A stretch of DNA of 64,000 bases from a bacterium 1xD8-48 (GTDB taxonomy: Bacteria; Bacillota; Clostridia; Lachnospirales; Lachnospiraceae): positions 1 to 64,000 of the forward strand of contig QZDS01000027.1 in the NCBI GenBank assembly GCA_009917455.1. The letters run 5' to 3'. Below, one piece after another: positions 43,426 to 50,985 of the stretch. Numbering within the stretch: the stretch's first letter is position 1; every line of letters begins with the position of its first letter. The position numbers were made by a program, and so were the translations under genes. The notes below the pieces were generated by a model. The model saw only the letters and a program-made list of their open reading frames with translations, searched no databases and was not told where the DNA came from.

Positions 43426-45489
43426 ATGGCTCCATTGAAAAGCGGGATTAAATTAAAGGGAAGGCTGAAAAGATATGTGCAGACTTCTTTATACCTGGGA
43501 TTTTTGCTGATAGTGGTCAATCTGCTGGTTTATCTGCTGAGCGTGCCTGCCGGACTGGTGGTGACGGGATTTGCGGTTCTCTATTTCGGGGTGGTGCTTG
43601 CGCTGCAGTTTTACAGTAAGCCGGTGATTATCAATGAACTGGTCAGCTTTGCGACTCAGTATGGTCAGATACAGAGAGTACTCCTTCGGGAGTTTATGAT
43701 ACCCTATGCGATTTTAGACGACGAGGGCTATATTATATGGACAAACCGGGCCTTCGAAAAAGCGGTGCACAAGGAAAAGGGGTACAGAAAATCCATTACC
43801 TCTCTTTTTCCTTCCATAACGAGGGAAAAGCTGCCGGGCGAATCGGAATTTGCGGAGGTAAACCTTACCTTTGAAAATAATTTTTACAGCGCGAAAATGC
43901 GCAAGATTCCCATGCGGGAAATGGTTGACAGCAGCGACATTGTGGAGGCGGAGGAGTATAAGGGATATCTGGTGGCCTTTTATCTTTTCGATGAGACGGC
44001 GTTAAAAATTGCCCTCAAGGAAGTGGAGGACCAGAGCCTTGCGGTGGGACTGATTTATCTTGATAATTATGATGAAGCTCTTGAAAGCGTGGAGGAGGTA
44101 AGACGTTCTCTTCTGATTGCGCTGATAGACAGGAAGATTAATAAATATATTGCGGCGCAGGACGGAATCTGCAAAAAGATGGAGAAGGACAAGTATATGG
44201 TGGTTCTCCGAAGAAAGGCCGCAGAGGTTCTGCAGGAGGAAAAATTCGATATTCTTGAGGAGGTAAAGACCGTTAATATCGGAAACGAGATGGCGGTTAC
44301 AATCAGCATAGGACTTGGCGTGGACGGTTATACTTATGCCCAGAATTATGAATTTGCCCGCAACGCCATCGATTTGGCATTAGGGCGGGGAGGCGACCAG
44401 GCCGTTGTCAAGACTCCGCGGAATATCACTTATTTCGGCGGCAAGAGCCAGCAGGTAGAAAAAAATACCCGTGTAAAGGCAAGAGTAAAGGCCCAGGCGC
44501 TGCGGGAAATTATTTCCGGCAAGGAGCGGGTGCTGATTATGGGACACAGAATTCCCGATGCGGACAGCTTTGGCGCTGCCGTAGGAATTTACCGCATTGC
44601 AAAGACGCTGGACAGGGAAGCCCACATTGTGCTGAGCGGCGTAGGGGCGACCATACAGCCGGTGCTGGATTTGTTTAAGAGCCATGACGGCTACAGGGAC
44701 AGCGTAATTATCGACGGACAGCAGGCGATGGAGCTTGCCGGGAGCAACACTGTCCTTGTGGTGGTAGATGTCAATAAGCCCAGTATCACGGAATGCCCGG
44801 AACTGCTCCGTATCTGTAAGTCCATTGTGGTGCTTGACCACCACAGACAGGGCTCGGAGGCGGTTGAAAACGCAACCCTCTCCTATGTGGAGGCCTATGC
44901 CTCCTCTACCTGCGAGATGGTTTCGGAAATTTTGCAGTATATCGGCGAGAGCATTCGGATTACCGCGGAGGAAGCCAACTGTATGTACTCAGGTATGATG
45001 ATTGACACCAATAATTTTACTGCCAAGACGGGCGTTCGAACCTTTGAGGCGGCGGCGTTTCTGCGCAGGAACGGCGCGGATGTGACGAAGGTGCGCAAGC
45101 TCTTCCGGGAGGATGCCATCGAATACAAGACCAAGGCAGACGCTGTCAGCCAGGCGGAAATCTATAAGCACGCGTTTGCAATTTCTATCTGCAAAAGTGA
45201 AAACATACAAAGCCCTACTGTTGTAGGGGCGCAGGCGGCCAATGAGCTGCTCAACATTAAAGGCGTGAAGGCCAGCTTCGTCCTGACAGACTACCAGAAT
45301 CAGGTGTTTATCAGCGCACGTTCCATAGATGAGGTCAATGTACAGGTGATTATGGAGAAAATGGGCGGAGGGGGTCACCTTGGCATCGCCGGGTGCCAGC
45401 TTACCGGCGTTTCCGTTTTTGAAGGAATCGGGCTTCTGAAAGGAACTCTGGACAAGATGATTAACGAGGGCGATTTGGTGATAGATTAA
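43426..45489 (+). CDS. gdpP: cyclic-di-AMP phosphodiesterase GdpP
   Basis: A 687-residue membrane phosphodiesterase that degrades c-di-AMP. Two transmembrane helices (about 20-60) are followed by a PAS-like domain, a degenerate GGDEF domain (YMVVLRRKAAEVLQEEKF) and the catalytic DHH/DHHA1 unit: HRIPDADSFGAA with Asp378 and Asp380, and VVLDHHRQGS with Asp471-His473. The C-terminal GGGGHLGIAGCQ is the DHHA1 motif. The order gdpP-rplI-dnaB is conserved in Firmicutes. RBS GAGGGGTATT precedes ATG 43426. The enzyme links potassium and wall stress to nucleotide signalling. Confidence 0.95.
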   Translation: MAPLKSGIKLKGRLKRYVQTSLYLGFLLIVVNLLVYLLSVPAGLVVTGFAVLYFGVVLALQFYSKPVIINELVSFATQYGQIQRVLLREFMIPYAILDDEGYIIWTNRAFEKAVHKEKGYRKSITSLFPSITREKLPGESEFAEVNLTFENNFYSAKMRKIPMREMVDSSDIVEAEEYKGYLVAFYLFDETALKIALKEVEDQSLAVGLIYLDNYDEALESVEEVRRSLLIALIDRKINKYIAAQDGICKKMEKDKYMVVLRRKAAEVLQEEKFDILEEVKTVNIGNEMAVTISIGLGVDGYTYAQNYEFARNAIDLALGRGGDQAVVKTPRNITYFGGKSQQVEKNTRVKARVKAQALREIISGKERVLIMGHRIPDADSFGAAVGIYRIAKTLDREAHIVLSGVGATIQPVLDLFKSHDGYRDSVIIDGQQAMELAGSNTVLVVVDVNKPSITECPELLRICKSIVVLDHHRQGSEAVENATLSYVEAYASSTCEMVSEILQYIGESIRITAEEANCMYSGMMIDTNNFTAKTGVRTFEAAAFLRRNGADVTKVRKLFREDAIEYKTKADAVSQAEIYKHAFAISICKSENIQSPTVVGAQAANELLNIKGVKASFVLTDYQNQVFISARSIDEVNVQVIMEKMGGGGHLGIAGCQLTGVSVFEGIGLLKGTLDKMINEGDLVID

Positions 45490-45507
45490 ACACAGGAGGA
45501 AATTATT

Positions 45508-45960
45508 GTGAAGATAATTTTATCAAAGGACGTAAAGAGTCTCGGAAAAAAGGGCGACGTAGTGGAAGTCAGCGACGGGTATGCAAGGAATTATATTCTG
45601 CCCCGGAAGCTTGGCATCGAGGCCAGCAATAAGAATATGAACGACTTGAAGCTCCAGAAGGCAAATCAGGAAAAAATCGCCCAGGAGCAGCTTGAAAAGG
45701 CACAGGAGTTTGCCCGGGCAATGGAGGAGGACGAGGTGGTTTTATCCATCAAAGCAGGCGAGGGCGGAAGAACCTTCGGCTCTGTATCCTCAAAGGAAAT
45801 TGCTCAGGGTTACAAGGATCAGTGCGGCAGGGAAATTGACAGGAAGAAAATTGTCCTGCCGGAAGCGATAAAGAGTTTCGGCGTTTTTGAGGTTGCCGTA
45901 AAGCTGCATCCTAAGGTGACAGGTAAGCTGAAAGTGAAAGTGACAGAAGCGAAAGGTTAA
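45508..45960 (+). CDS. rplI: 50S ribosomal protein L9
   Basis: A 150-residue L9 with GKKGDVVEVSDGYARNYILPRKLGIEAS at the N-terminus, the long connecting helix, and a C-terminal rRNA-binding domain (GRTFGSVSSKEIAQG). It begins with GTG at 45508, 8 bases after AGGAGG. It is 18 bases after gdpP and 6 bases before dnaB. Confidence 0.97.
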   Translation: MKIILSKDVKSLGKKGDVVEVSDGYARNYILPRKLGIEASNKNMNDLKLQKANQEKIAQEQLEKAQEFARAMEEDEVVLSIKAGEGGRTFGSVSSKEIAQGYKDQCGREIDRKKIVLPEAIKSFGVFEVAVKLHPKVTGKLKVKVTEAKG

Positions 45961-45966
45961 ATATCG

Positions 45967-47307
45967 ATGGCAGAAACGGAGGAAACGCTTTTAAAGCGGA
46001 TATTACCGCACAGCACAGAAGCGGAACAGTCGGTAATCGGCGCCATGATTATGGACGGGGAAGCCATTATGGTGGCCTCTGAAATCATATGTGGCGATGA
46101 TTTTTATAACAGACAGTACGGAGTGGTGTTCGACGCCATGACGGAACTAAGCGACGAGGGGAAACCGGTGGATTTGGTTACCCTTCAGGACAGGCTTCGT
46201 GAAAAGGATGTACCGCCGGAGGTAAGCAGCCTTGAGTTTATAGGTAACCTGGTAACGTCGGTTCCAACTTCGGCAAATATCAAATACTATGCCAATATCG
46301 TTGCGGAGAAAGCAACACTGCGCAGGCTGATACGGCTGAATGAGGAGATAGCCAATACCTGTTATGCAGGTAAGGAGAGCCTTGAAGCAATATTGGAGGA
46401 CACGGAGAAGCGGGTTTTTGATTTGGTGCAGAGGCGAAACACAGGGGAATTCGTCCCTATCAGGCAGATTGTCATGAATGCCATGGACCAGATTGAGAAG
46501 GCTTCAAAAAATGACGGAAACGTGACGGGCATAGCAACCGGCTTCATTGATTTGGATTACAAGACTGCCGGTATGCAGCCGGCTGATTTGATACTGATTG
46601 CCGCAAGGCCCTCCATGGGAAAAACAGCCTTTGTTCTCAATATAGCGGAATATGTGGCCTTTAAGTCAAACGAGACAGTGGCAATATTCAGTCTGGAAAT
46701 GAGTAAGGAACAGCTGGTAAACCGTCTTTTTGCCATGGAATCACGTGTGGATTCCCAGAAGCTGCGTACAGGCAACCTTTCCGATATGGACTGGGAAAAG
46801 CTGATTGAAAGCGCCGGGGTCATTGGAAAGTCAAACCTGATTATTGATGACACACCGGGAATCAACATTCCCACCATGCGTTCAAAGTGCAGAAAGTATA
46901 AGTTAGAGCATGACCTGAAGCTGATTATCATAGACTATCTGCAGCTGATGAGCGGAAGCGGAAGAGGCTCTGATTCCAGACAGCAGGAGATATCGGATAT
47001 TTCCCGTTCCCTGAAGGCTCTTGCAAGAGAGCTGAAAGTACCGGTAGTGGCATTATCACAGCTTTCCCGGGCGGTGGAGCAGCGTCCCGACCACAGACCC
47101 ATGCTTTCCGACCTCCGTGAATCCGGGGCCATTGAGCAGGATGCAGATGTCGTCATGTTTATATACAGGGACGATTATTATAATAAGGACACTGAAAGAA
47201 AAGGCATTTCGGAGATTATCATAGCCAAGCAGAGAAACGGTCCGATTGGAACAGTGGAGCTGGCGTGGCTGCCGGATTTTACAAAGTTTGCCAATCTGCA
47301 GAAATAA
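45967..47307 (+). CDS. dnaB: replicative DNA helicase DnaB
   Basis: A 446-residue hexameric replicative helicase. The N-terminal domain begins LPHSTEAEQSVIGAMIM; the RecA-like domain has Walker A in ARPSMGKTAF with Lys219, Walker B in LIIIDYLQLMSG, and the DnaB motif 4 ALSQLSRAVEQR. No intein or fusion. Last gene of the gdpP operon, with a terminator at 47336. Confidence 0.97.
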   Translation: MAETEETLLKRILPHSTEAEQSVIGAMIMDGEAIMVASEIICGDDFYNRQYGVVFDAMTELSDEGKPVDLVTLQDRLREKDVPPEVSSLEFIGNLVTSVPTSANIKYYANIVAEKATLRRLIRLNEEIANTCYAGKESLEAILEDTEKRVFDLVQRRNTGEFVPIRQIVMNAMDQIEKASKNDGNVTGIATGFIDLDYKTAGMQPADLILIAARPSMGKTAFVLNIAEYVAFKSNETVAIFSLEMSKEQLVNRLFAMESRVDSQKLRTGNLSDMDWEKLIESAGVIGKSNLIIDDTPGINIPTMRSKCRKYKLEHDLKLIIIDYLQLMSGSGRGSDSRQQEISDISRSLKALARELKVPVVALSQLSRAVEQRPDHRPMLSDLRESGAIEQDADVVMFIYRDDYYNKDTERKGISEIIIAKQRNGPIGTVELAWLPDFTKFANLQK

Positions 47308-47335
47308 AATTTCATATATATTATACACATACAAA

Positions 47336-47369
47336 AGAGGACAGGCTTATTAAAGTTGTCTTCTTTTTT
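47336..47369 (+). terminator. terminator after dnaB
   Basis: AGAGGACA (47336-47343) pairs with TGTCTTCT (47357-47364), one G-U pair, followed by TTTTTT. Confidence 0.8.
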
Positions 47370-47423
47370 GCTTTGTTTATATAAAGTGCAGCGTTGAGAA
47401 AAAATAAGGAAAGGGGTTAGTGT

Positions 47424-48218
47424 ATGACACAGGCGGAAAAAATTTATATGATTTCAGATGCGGCGAAGCAGGTGGAGGTAGAGGCTCATGTACTCAGGTA
47501 CTGGGAGGAGGAGCTTGAAATACCGGCGAAAAGAAATGAGATGGGTCATCGCTATTATACGGAAGAAGACATTGCAAGATTCAGAAGAGTAAAGGAATTA
47601 AAGGAACAGGGATTGCAGCTCAAGGCAATTCGCCATGTGCTGAAAAACGGAAATTTGCAGGCGCCCGTATTTTTGTATGAAAGAATAACAAACGCAGAGA
47701 AAGGAGTAATGGACATGCAGGGAATACCGGAAATGCAGGGGACAACCTCTCAGGGGGAAATGGACATGGCAAAGCGTCATGTGGTAATGGTGAAAAAGGG
47801 AGAATTTCTTCCTGTGGACGGAAAGGCGGCAGCCGTAACAGAGGAGAGCAGGGAGCAGAAAAGCTTCCGGCTGCAGCAGCTGTTAAAGGATATGATTGCC
47901 GATGCGGTACAGTGCAATAATCAGGAGATTTGTCAGGAAATAAAGGAAAGCCTGCTCAAGGAGCTGGATTACCAGTTCAGACTTCTGGAGGAGAGGGAAG
48001 ACCTCCGTGAGGAGGAGAGAGTAAACAGGCAGGAGGAGCATTACCGCCAGATTGACGAGCTGCTTCGTTCCTATAATCAAAAGGGAAGAAGGGGAAGGAA
48101 GCTGCGCAAAGAGCAGCAGCGCAAGGGGACGGAAGTATCTTCCGTGAAAGCGGCGGAATCGGACGACGACAAGGAAAAAACACGCGGGGCATCAAAGGGA
48201 TTTTTGAGAAAAAAATAG
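47424..48218 (+). CDS. MerR-type HTH protein with coiled-coil tail
   Basis: A 264-residue protein. The N-terminal about 75 residues are a MerR winged helix (VEAHVLRYWEEELEIPAKRNEMGHRYYTEEDI). The rest is a long helical, charged region ending in a strongly basic tail with KKGRRGRK-like stretches (QKGRRGRKLRKEQQRK). No metal-binding C-terminal domain is evident, so its signal is unknown. RBS AAAGGGGTT lies before ATG 47424. A long bidirectional hairpin follows. Confidence 0.85.
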   Translation: MTQAEKIYMISDAAKQVEVEAHVLRYWEEELEIPAKRNEMGHRYYTEEDIARFRRVKELKEQGLQLKAIRHVLKNGNLQAPVFLYERITNAEKGVMDMQGIPEMQGTTSQGEMDMAKRHVVMVKKGEFLPVDGKAAAVTEESREQKSFRLQQLLKDMIADAVQCNNQEICQEIKESLLKELDYQFRLLEEREDLREEERVNRQEEHYRQIDELLRSYNQKGRRGRKLRKEQQRKGTEVSSVKAAESDDDKEKTRGASKGFLRKK

Positions 48219-48225
48219 GAAATAT

Positions 48226-48278
48226 AAATGCTGCTGCATTAAGGCGTAAAACAAGATAGCCTTAATGCAGCAGCATTT
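48226..48278. terminator. 20-bp perfect inverted repeat, probable bidirectional terminator
   Basis: Identical-complement arms of 20 bases at 48226-48245 and 48259-48278 around a 13-base loop. On the minus strand a T-rich run (complement of the A-run at 48210-48215) follows. It separates the convergent MerR and ferredoxin genes. Confidence 0.75.
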
Positions 48279-48307
48279 AACTGCGTAATTACATATATCC
48301 GCTATTT

Positions 48308-48478
48308 TTATTCCTCGGAAATAGCGCCAACAGGGCAACCGCCGGCACAGGAACCGCAGCTGATGCATGTATTAGCATCAATTTCAAATTTGCCGTCACC
48401 TTCGCTGATAGCGCCAACAGGGCACTGTCCTGCACAGGCACCGCAGGAAATGCAAGCGTCACTGATTACATATGCCAT
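48308..48478 (-). CDS. 2[4Fe-4S] ferredoxin
   Basis: A 56-residue clostridial-type ferredoxin, an electron carrier for fermentative redox enzymes. It reads MAYVISDACISCGACAG at the start, and has two CxxCxxCxxxCP motifs, giving eight cysteines for two clusters. The two halves are near repeats (CISCGACAGQCPVGAIS and CISCGSCAGGCPVGAIS). It is too short for common ORF cut-offs. RBS AAGGAGGATATT precedes the start. A neighbour of the PFL activase, which itself takes an electron from a reduced carrier. Confidence 0.95.
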   Translation of the reverse strand: MAYVISDACISCGACAGQCPVGAISEGDGKFEIDANTCISCGSCAGGCPVGAISEE

Positions 48479-48590
48479 GATAATATCCTCCTTAAATTAT
48501 GTTCAAATTCTTTCTATTTATTCTAATATAAATTCATAGGGAATACAAGCATAAAATCCGCAAAATTACAGGAAATCCAATGGAAAATCA

Positions 48591-49346
48591 TTACATGGAT
48601 TTTTCTTCCCGGCGTCTTCGGATACCGTTTAAAATGGCCTCTTTTTTCTCAGGGATTTTACTCTTTTCCATTGCGGGAACACCGGCCAGCTTGTAGGGAA
48701 TCCCCAGCTTTTTATATTTGCTTTCGCCCATCGTATGGTAAGGAAGCACGTCAAGGGCCTTTAAATTGGAAAACTGCCCGATAAAGTAGCCGAGCTTGTA
48801 AAGATATTCCTCGTCGTCGGTGATGCCCGGCACTACCACATGGCGAATCCACATATCCACATGCCTGTCGTTTAAGTAGGAGGCAAAGGCCAGAATGCCG
48901 TCGTTGGGCTGGGCGGTCAGTTCCTTATGTCTGTCCGGGTCGATATGCTTGATATCCAGCATTACCAGGTCGGTGAGCTTCATAAGCCTGTCAAGCTTTT
49001 CAATAAAAGGCTTATTGTCCGGTTTAAAGGCGATGCCGGAGGAATCAATACAGGTATGCACGTTATGCTGCTTTGCAATGGTGAAAAGGTCGATGAGAAA
49101 ATCCACCTGCATCAGGGGCTCGCCTCCGGTAACGGTGATGCCTCCGTTTTTATAAAAATCTTTATTTCGCTGATACTGTTCGAAAATCTCCTCCGGCTCC
49201 ATCATGGTGCCGCCGGTCATGGCCCAGGTATCAGGATTATGGCAGTAGGCGCAGCGCATGGGACAGCCTTGTACAAAAACGACAAAACGCGTTCCCGGTC
49301 CGTCTACGGTTCCAAAGCTTTCTAATGAGTGAATTCTGCCTTGCAT
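48591..49346 (-). CDS. pflA: pyruvate formate-lyase activating enzyme
   Basis: A 251-residue radical-SAM enzyme that places the glycyl radical on PFL. The cluster motif is CPMRCAYCHNP with Cys28, Cys32 and Cys35. The opening SLESFGTVDGPGTRFVVFVQG is diagnostic for PFL-AE. Usual length is about 245. It has its own minus-strand promoter. It sits 1.1 kb downstream of the split PFL genes with the DUF2975/XRE gene pair, on the other strand, in between. Confidence 0.94.
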   Translation of the reverse strand: MQGRIHSLESFGTVDGPGTRFVVFVQGCPMRCAYCHNPDTWAMTGGTMMEPEEIFEQYQRNKDFYKNGGITVTGGEPLMQVDFLIDLFTIAKQHNVHTCIDSSGIAFKPDNKPFIEKLDRLMKLTDLVMLDIKHIDPDRHKELTAQPNDGILAFASYLNDRHVDMWIRHVVVPGITDDEEYLYKLGYFIGQFSNLKALDVLPYHTMGESKYKKLGIPYKLAGVPAMEKSKIPEKKEAILNGIRRRREEKSM

Positions 49347-49373
49347 AGTAAACTCTCCTTTCTTTACCTGTAT

Positions 49374-49402
49374 AGTATATCAAATAGCTTTGGAAATTCC
49401 AA
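49374..49402 (-). promoter_or_regulatory. promoter of pflA
   Basis: On the minus strand, TTGGAA (49402-49397), 17-base spacer, TATACT (49379-49374). Confidence 0.65.
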
Positions 49403-49543
49403 TAAGAAAATGCGGCTATTTACTACTGGATTATGAAAAGTATAAAATAATTAATGATAAACGTTAAAAATATATTGACAAACATAAAAATTGAGAGTAA
49501 GCTATGGATAAAAGGAAGGATAAAAGAGGAAAGGGAGAAAAAG

Positions 49544-50095
49544 ATGAGTGAAAGTAATACAAAGATAGAAAAAATAAGGAAAAGCAGTAAAGCGGCTTAT
49601 GTTGTAACCAATATTTCAAAAGTATTTCTTATTGTATGCTCTATATTGACCATACTGGCAGGAATGCTTGTCATAGGACTGGGAGGCATTTTGAACGCGA
49701 GTCTTGGCAGAGCAATTGAGGACGGAGCGATGCAGGAGAGTGGGCTGGCGTCTCTTGAAAGTATCTTTGAACGCGATTTGGGGAGAAGATTGATGGAGGA
49801 AGGAAATTACGCGCTGGCAATAGGGATTTACGTGATTATATTCGGAATTACCATGCTTCTGCTGGCGCTTGTACTGCATTTTGTAAGCAGAATTTTTAAG
49901 GATTTTATGGAAAGCTACTCTCCTTTCCGGCCGGGAATCCTTAAAAACATGAAGATTACACTGGCGCTGATAGTATTTTATACGGCGCAGTCCGGTCTTG
50001 GAATGGCTCTGGTTGTTGCGATGGCGTCATGGTGTGTGATGAATATTTTTGAGTATGGCTGCGAGCTGCAAAGACAGTCGGACGAAACTCTGTAA
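49544..50095 (+). CDS. DUF2975 membrane protein (YoaS-like)
   Basis: A 183-residue protein with about four transmembrane helices and the DUF2975 motif near SYSPFRPGILKNMKI. It pairs with the small XRE protein that follows after 15 bases, the YoaS/YozG arrangement known from Bacillus. I used ATG 49544 with GGGAG upstream; the longer ATG at 49454 has no RBS. Function unknown. Confidence 0.8.
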   Translation: MSESNTKIEKIRKSSKAAYVVTNISKVFLIVCSILTILAGMLVIGLGGILNASLGRAIEDGAMQESGLASLESIFERDLGRRLMEEGNYALAIGIYVIIFGITMLLLALVLHFVSRIFKDFMESYSPFRPGILKNMKITLALIVFYTAQSGLGMALVVAMASWCVMNIFEYGCELQRQSDETL

Positions 50096-50110
50096 GCGGA
50101 GGGATAGTAA

Positions 50111-50359
50111 ATGGCGATAATATTGAGGCTGGACCGCGTGATGGCGGACAGAAAGATATCCTTAAACGAGCTTGCGCAAAAGGTAGGAATTGCCAATGTG
50201 AATCTCTCCAATATCAAGACCGGTAAAGTCAGCGCAATTCGTTTTTCCACTTTAAACGCAATCTGCGATGTGCTGGACTGCCAGCCGGGAGATATACTGG
50301 AATTTCAAAGAGAGGGAAAATCGTTTGGTCATGAAAGCAAGCGGGATTTTGACAGATAA
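50111..50359 (+). CDS. small XRE-family HTH regulator (YozG-like)
   Basis: An 82-residue Cro/CI-type DNA-binding protein: ISLNELAQKVGIANVNLSNIKTGKV, then LNAICDVLDCQPGDILEFQ. It overlaps no gene and is co-transcribed with the DUF2975 membrane protein, which likely modulates it. RBS GGAGGG lies 9 bases before ATG 50111. Confidence 0.88.
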   Translation: MAIILRLDRVMADRKISLNELAQKVGIANVNLSNIKTGKVSAIRFSTLNAICDVLDCQPGDILEFQREGKSFGHESKRDFDR

Positions 50360-50393
50360 AAATTGATAAAGATATACTCAAAGGATTTAAATT

Positions 50394-50434
50394 AAGGGCT
50401 GCCGCAAATTAAATATTATTTGCAACAGCCCTTA
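50394..50434. terminator. inverted repeat between XRE and glycyl-radical gene
   Basis: AAGGGCTG-CCGCAAAT pairs with ATTTGC-AA-CAGCCCTT around an A/T loop. It lies between convergent genes and can end transcription from both. Confidence 0.6.
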
Positions 50435-50470
50435 AACAGTCGTTAATTATTATTCAAACAAAAATATGAT

Positions 50471-50710
50471 TTAAACTGACTCATGGAATGTACGGGAAAT
50501 AACGTCAGCCTGCTGTTCCGGTGTAAGCTTAATGAAGTTTACAGCATATCCGGAAACACGAATTGTAAGCTGAGGATAGTTCTCGGGATGCTTCTGAGCA
50601 TCTAATAACATATCTCTGTTTAGCACGTTTACGTTAAGATGATGTCCGCCTTTTGTTGCGTAGCCATCTAATAATGATACTAAGTTATCTACCTGCGCTG
50701 TGTTTGCCAT
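50471..50710 (-). CDS. grcA: autonomous glycyl-radical protein (C-terminal domain of PFL)
   Basis: A 79-residue protein matching the extreme C-terminal domain of pyruvate formate-lyase: [29 protein letters not shown], then [15 protein letters not shown] with the radical glycine Gly54. In E. coli the same sequence is the end of PflB, and a separate GrcA protein can replace it. Here the PFL core gene lacks this domain, so this protein is presumably required in trans. I used ATG 50710 with AGAGGAGGCAG upstream. It ends 20 bases after the convergent XRE terminator region. The activase would act on Gly54. Confidence 0.93.
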   Translation of the reverse strand: MANTAQVDNLVSLLDGYATKGGHHLNVNVLNRDMLLDAQKHPENYPQLTIRVSGYAVNFIKLTPEQQADVISRTFHESV

Positions 50711-50750
50711 GGTAATCTGCCTCCTCTTATTATAGTTCCGCTTTCGCTGT

Positions 50751-50954
50751 TTAGTGAAAATCATCCAGACCGTCTTCCAGGGTAGGTACACTGCACGCCA
50801 GAGGGGTTCTGGAGCAGTCCGTACATCCCATGGTCTGAACATTTTTTGTATCGTCTTTGGTTTCGTCGTAGTCCACATTCACATGGCCTACGCCCATGGC
50901 CATGCCGGAATCCAGCATTTTTACAAGGTCTTCCACCATTTTTTCATTGTCCAT
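50751..50954 (-). CDS. 67-residue Cys-containing protein resembling the glycyl-radical linker
   Basis: A small ORF between the PFL core and the glycyl-radical gene, on the same strand. Its N-terminal part ([26 protein letters not shown]) resembles the first part of the neighbour ([25 protein letters not shown]), so it may derive from a duplication of that segment. The rest is unlike PFL and has three cysteines (Cys44, Cys47, Cys54, in [14 protein letters not shown]). It has no radical glycine motif. AGGAGGTAC lies before ATG 50954. Spacing of 31 bases to the core and 40 to grcA suggests one operon. Function unknown. Confidence 0.75.
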   Translation of the reverse strand: MDNEKMVEDLVKMLDSGMAMGVGHVNVDYDETKDDTKNVQTMGCTDCSRTPLACSVPTLEDGLDDFH

Positions 50955-50985
50955 TGCATTGTACCTCCTGAAATAGGGTTGAAAT

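Noticed and set aside
50471..50878. Longer 135-residue version of the glycyl-radical ORF
   Set aside because: The extra 56 residues are an out-of-frame reading of the 67-residue ORF; ATG 50710 has the RBS and matches family N-termini.
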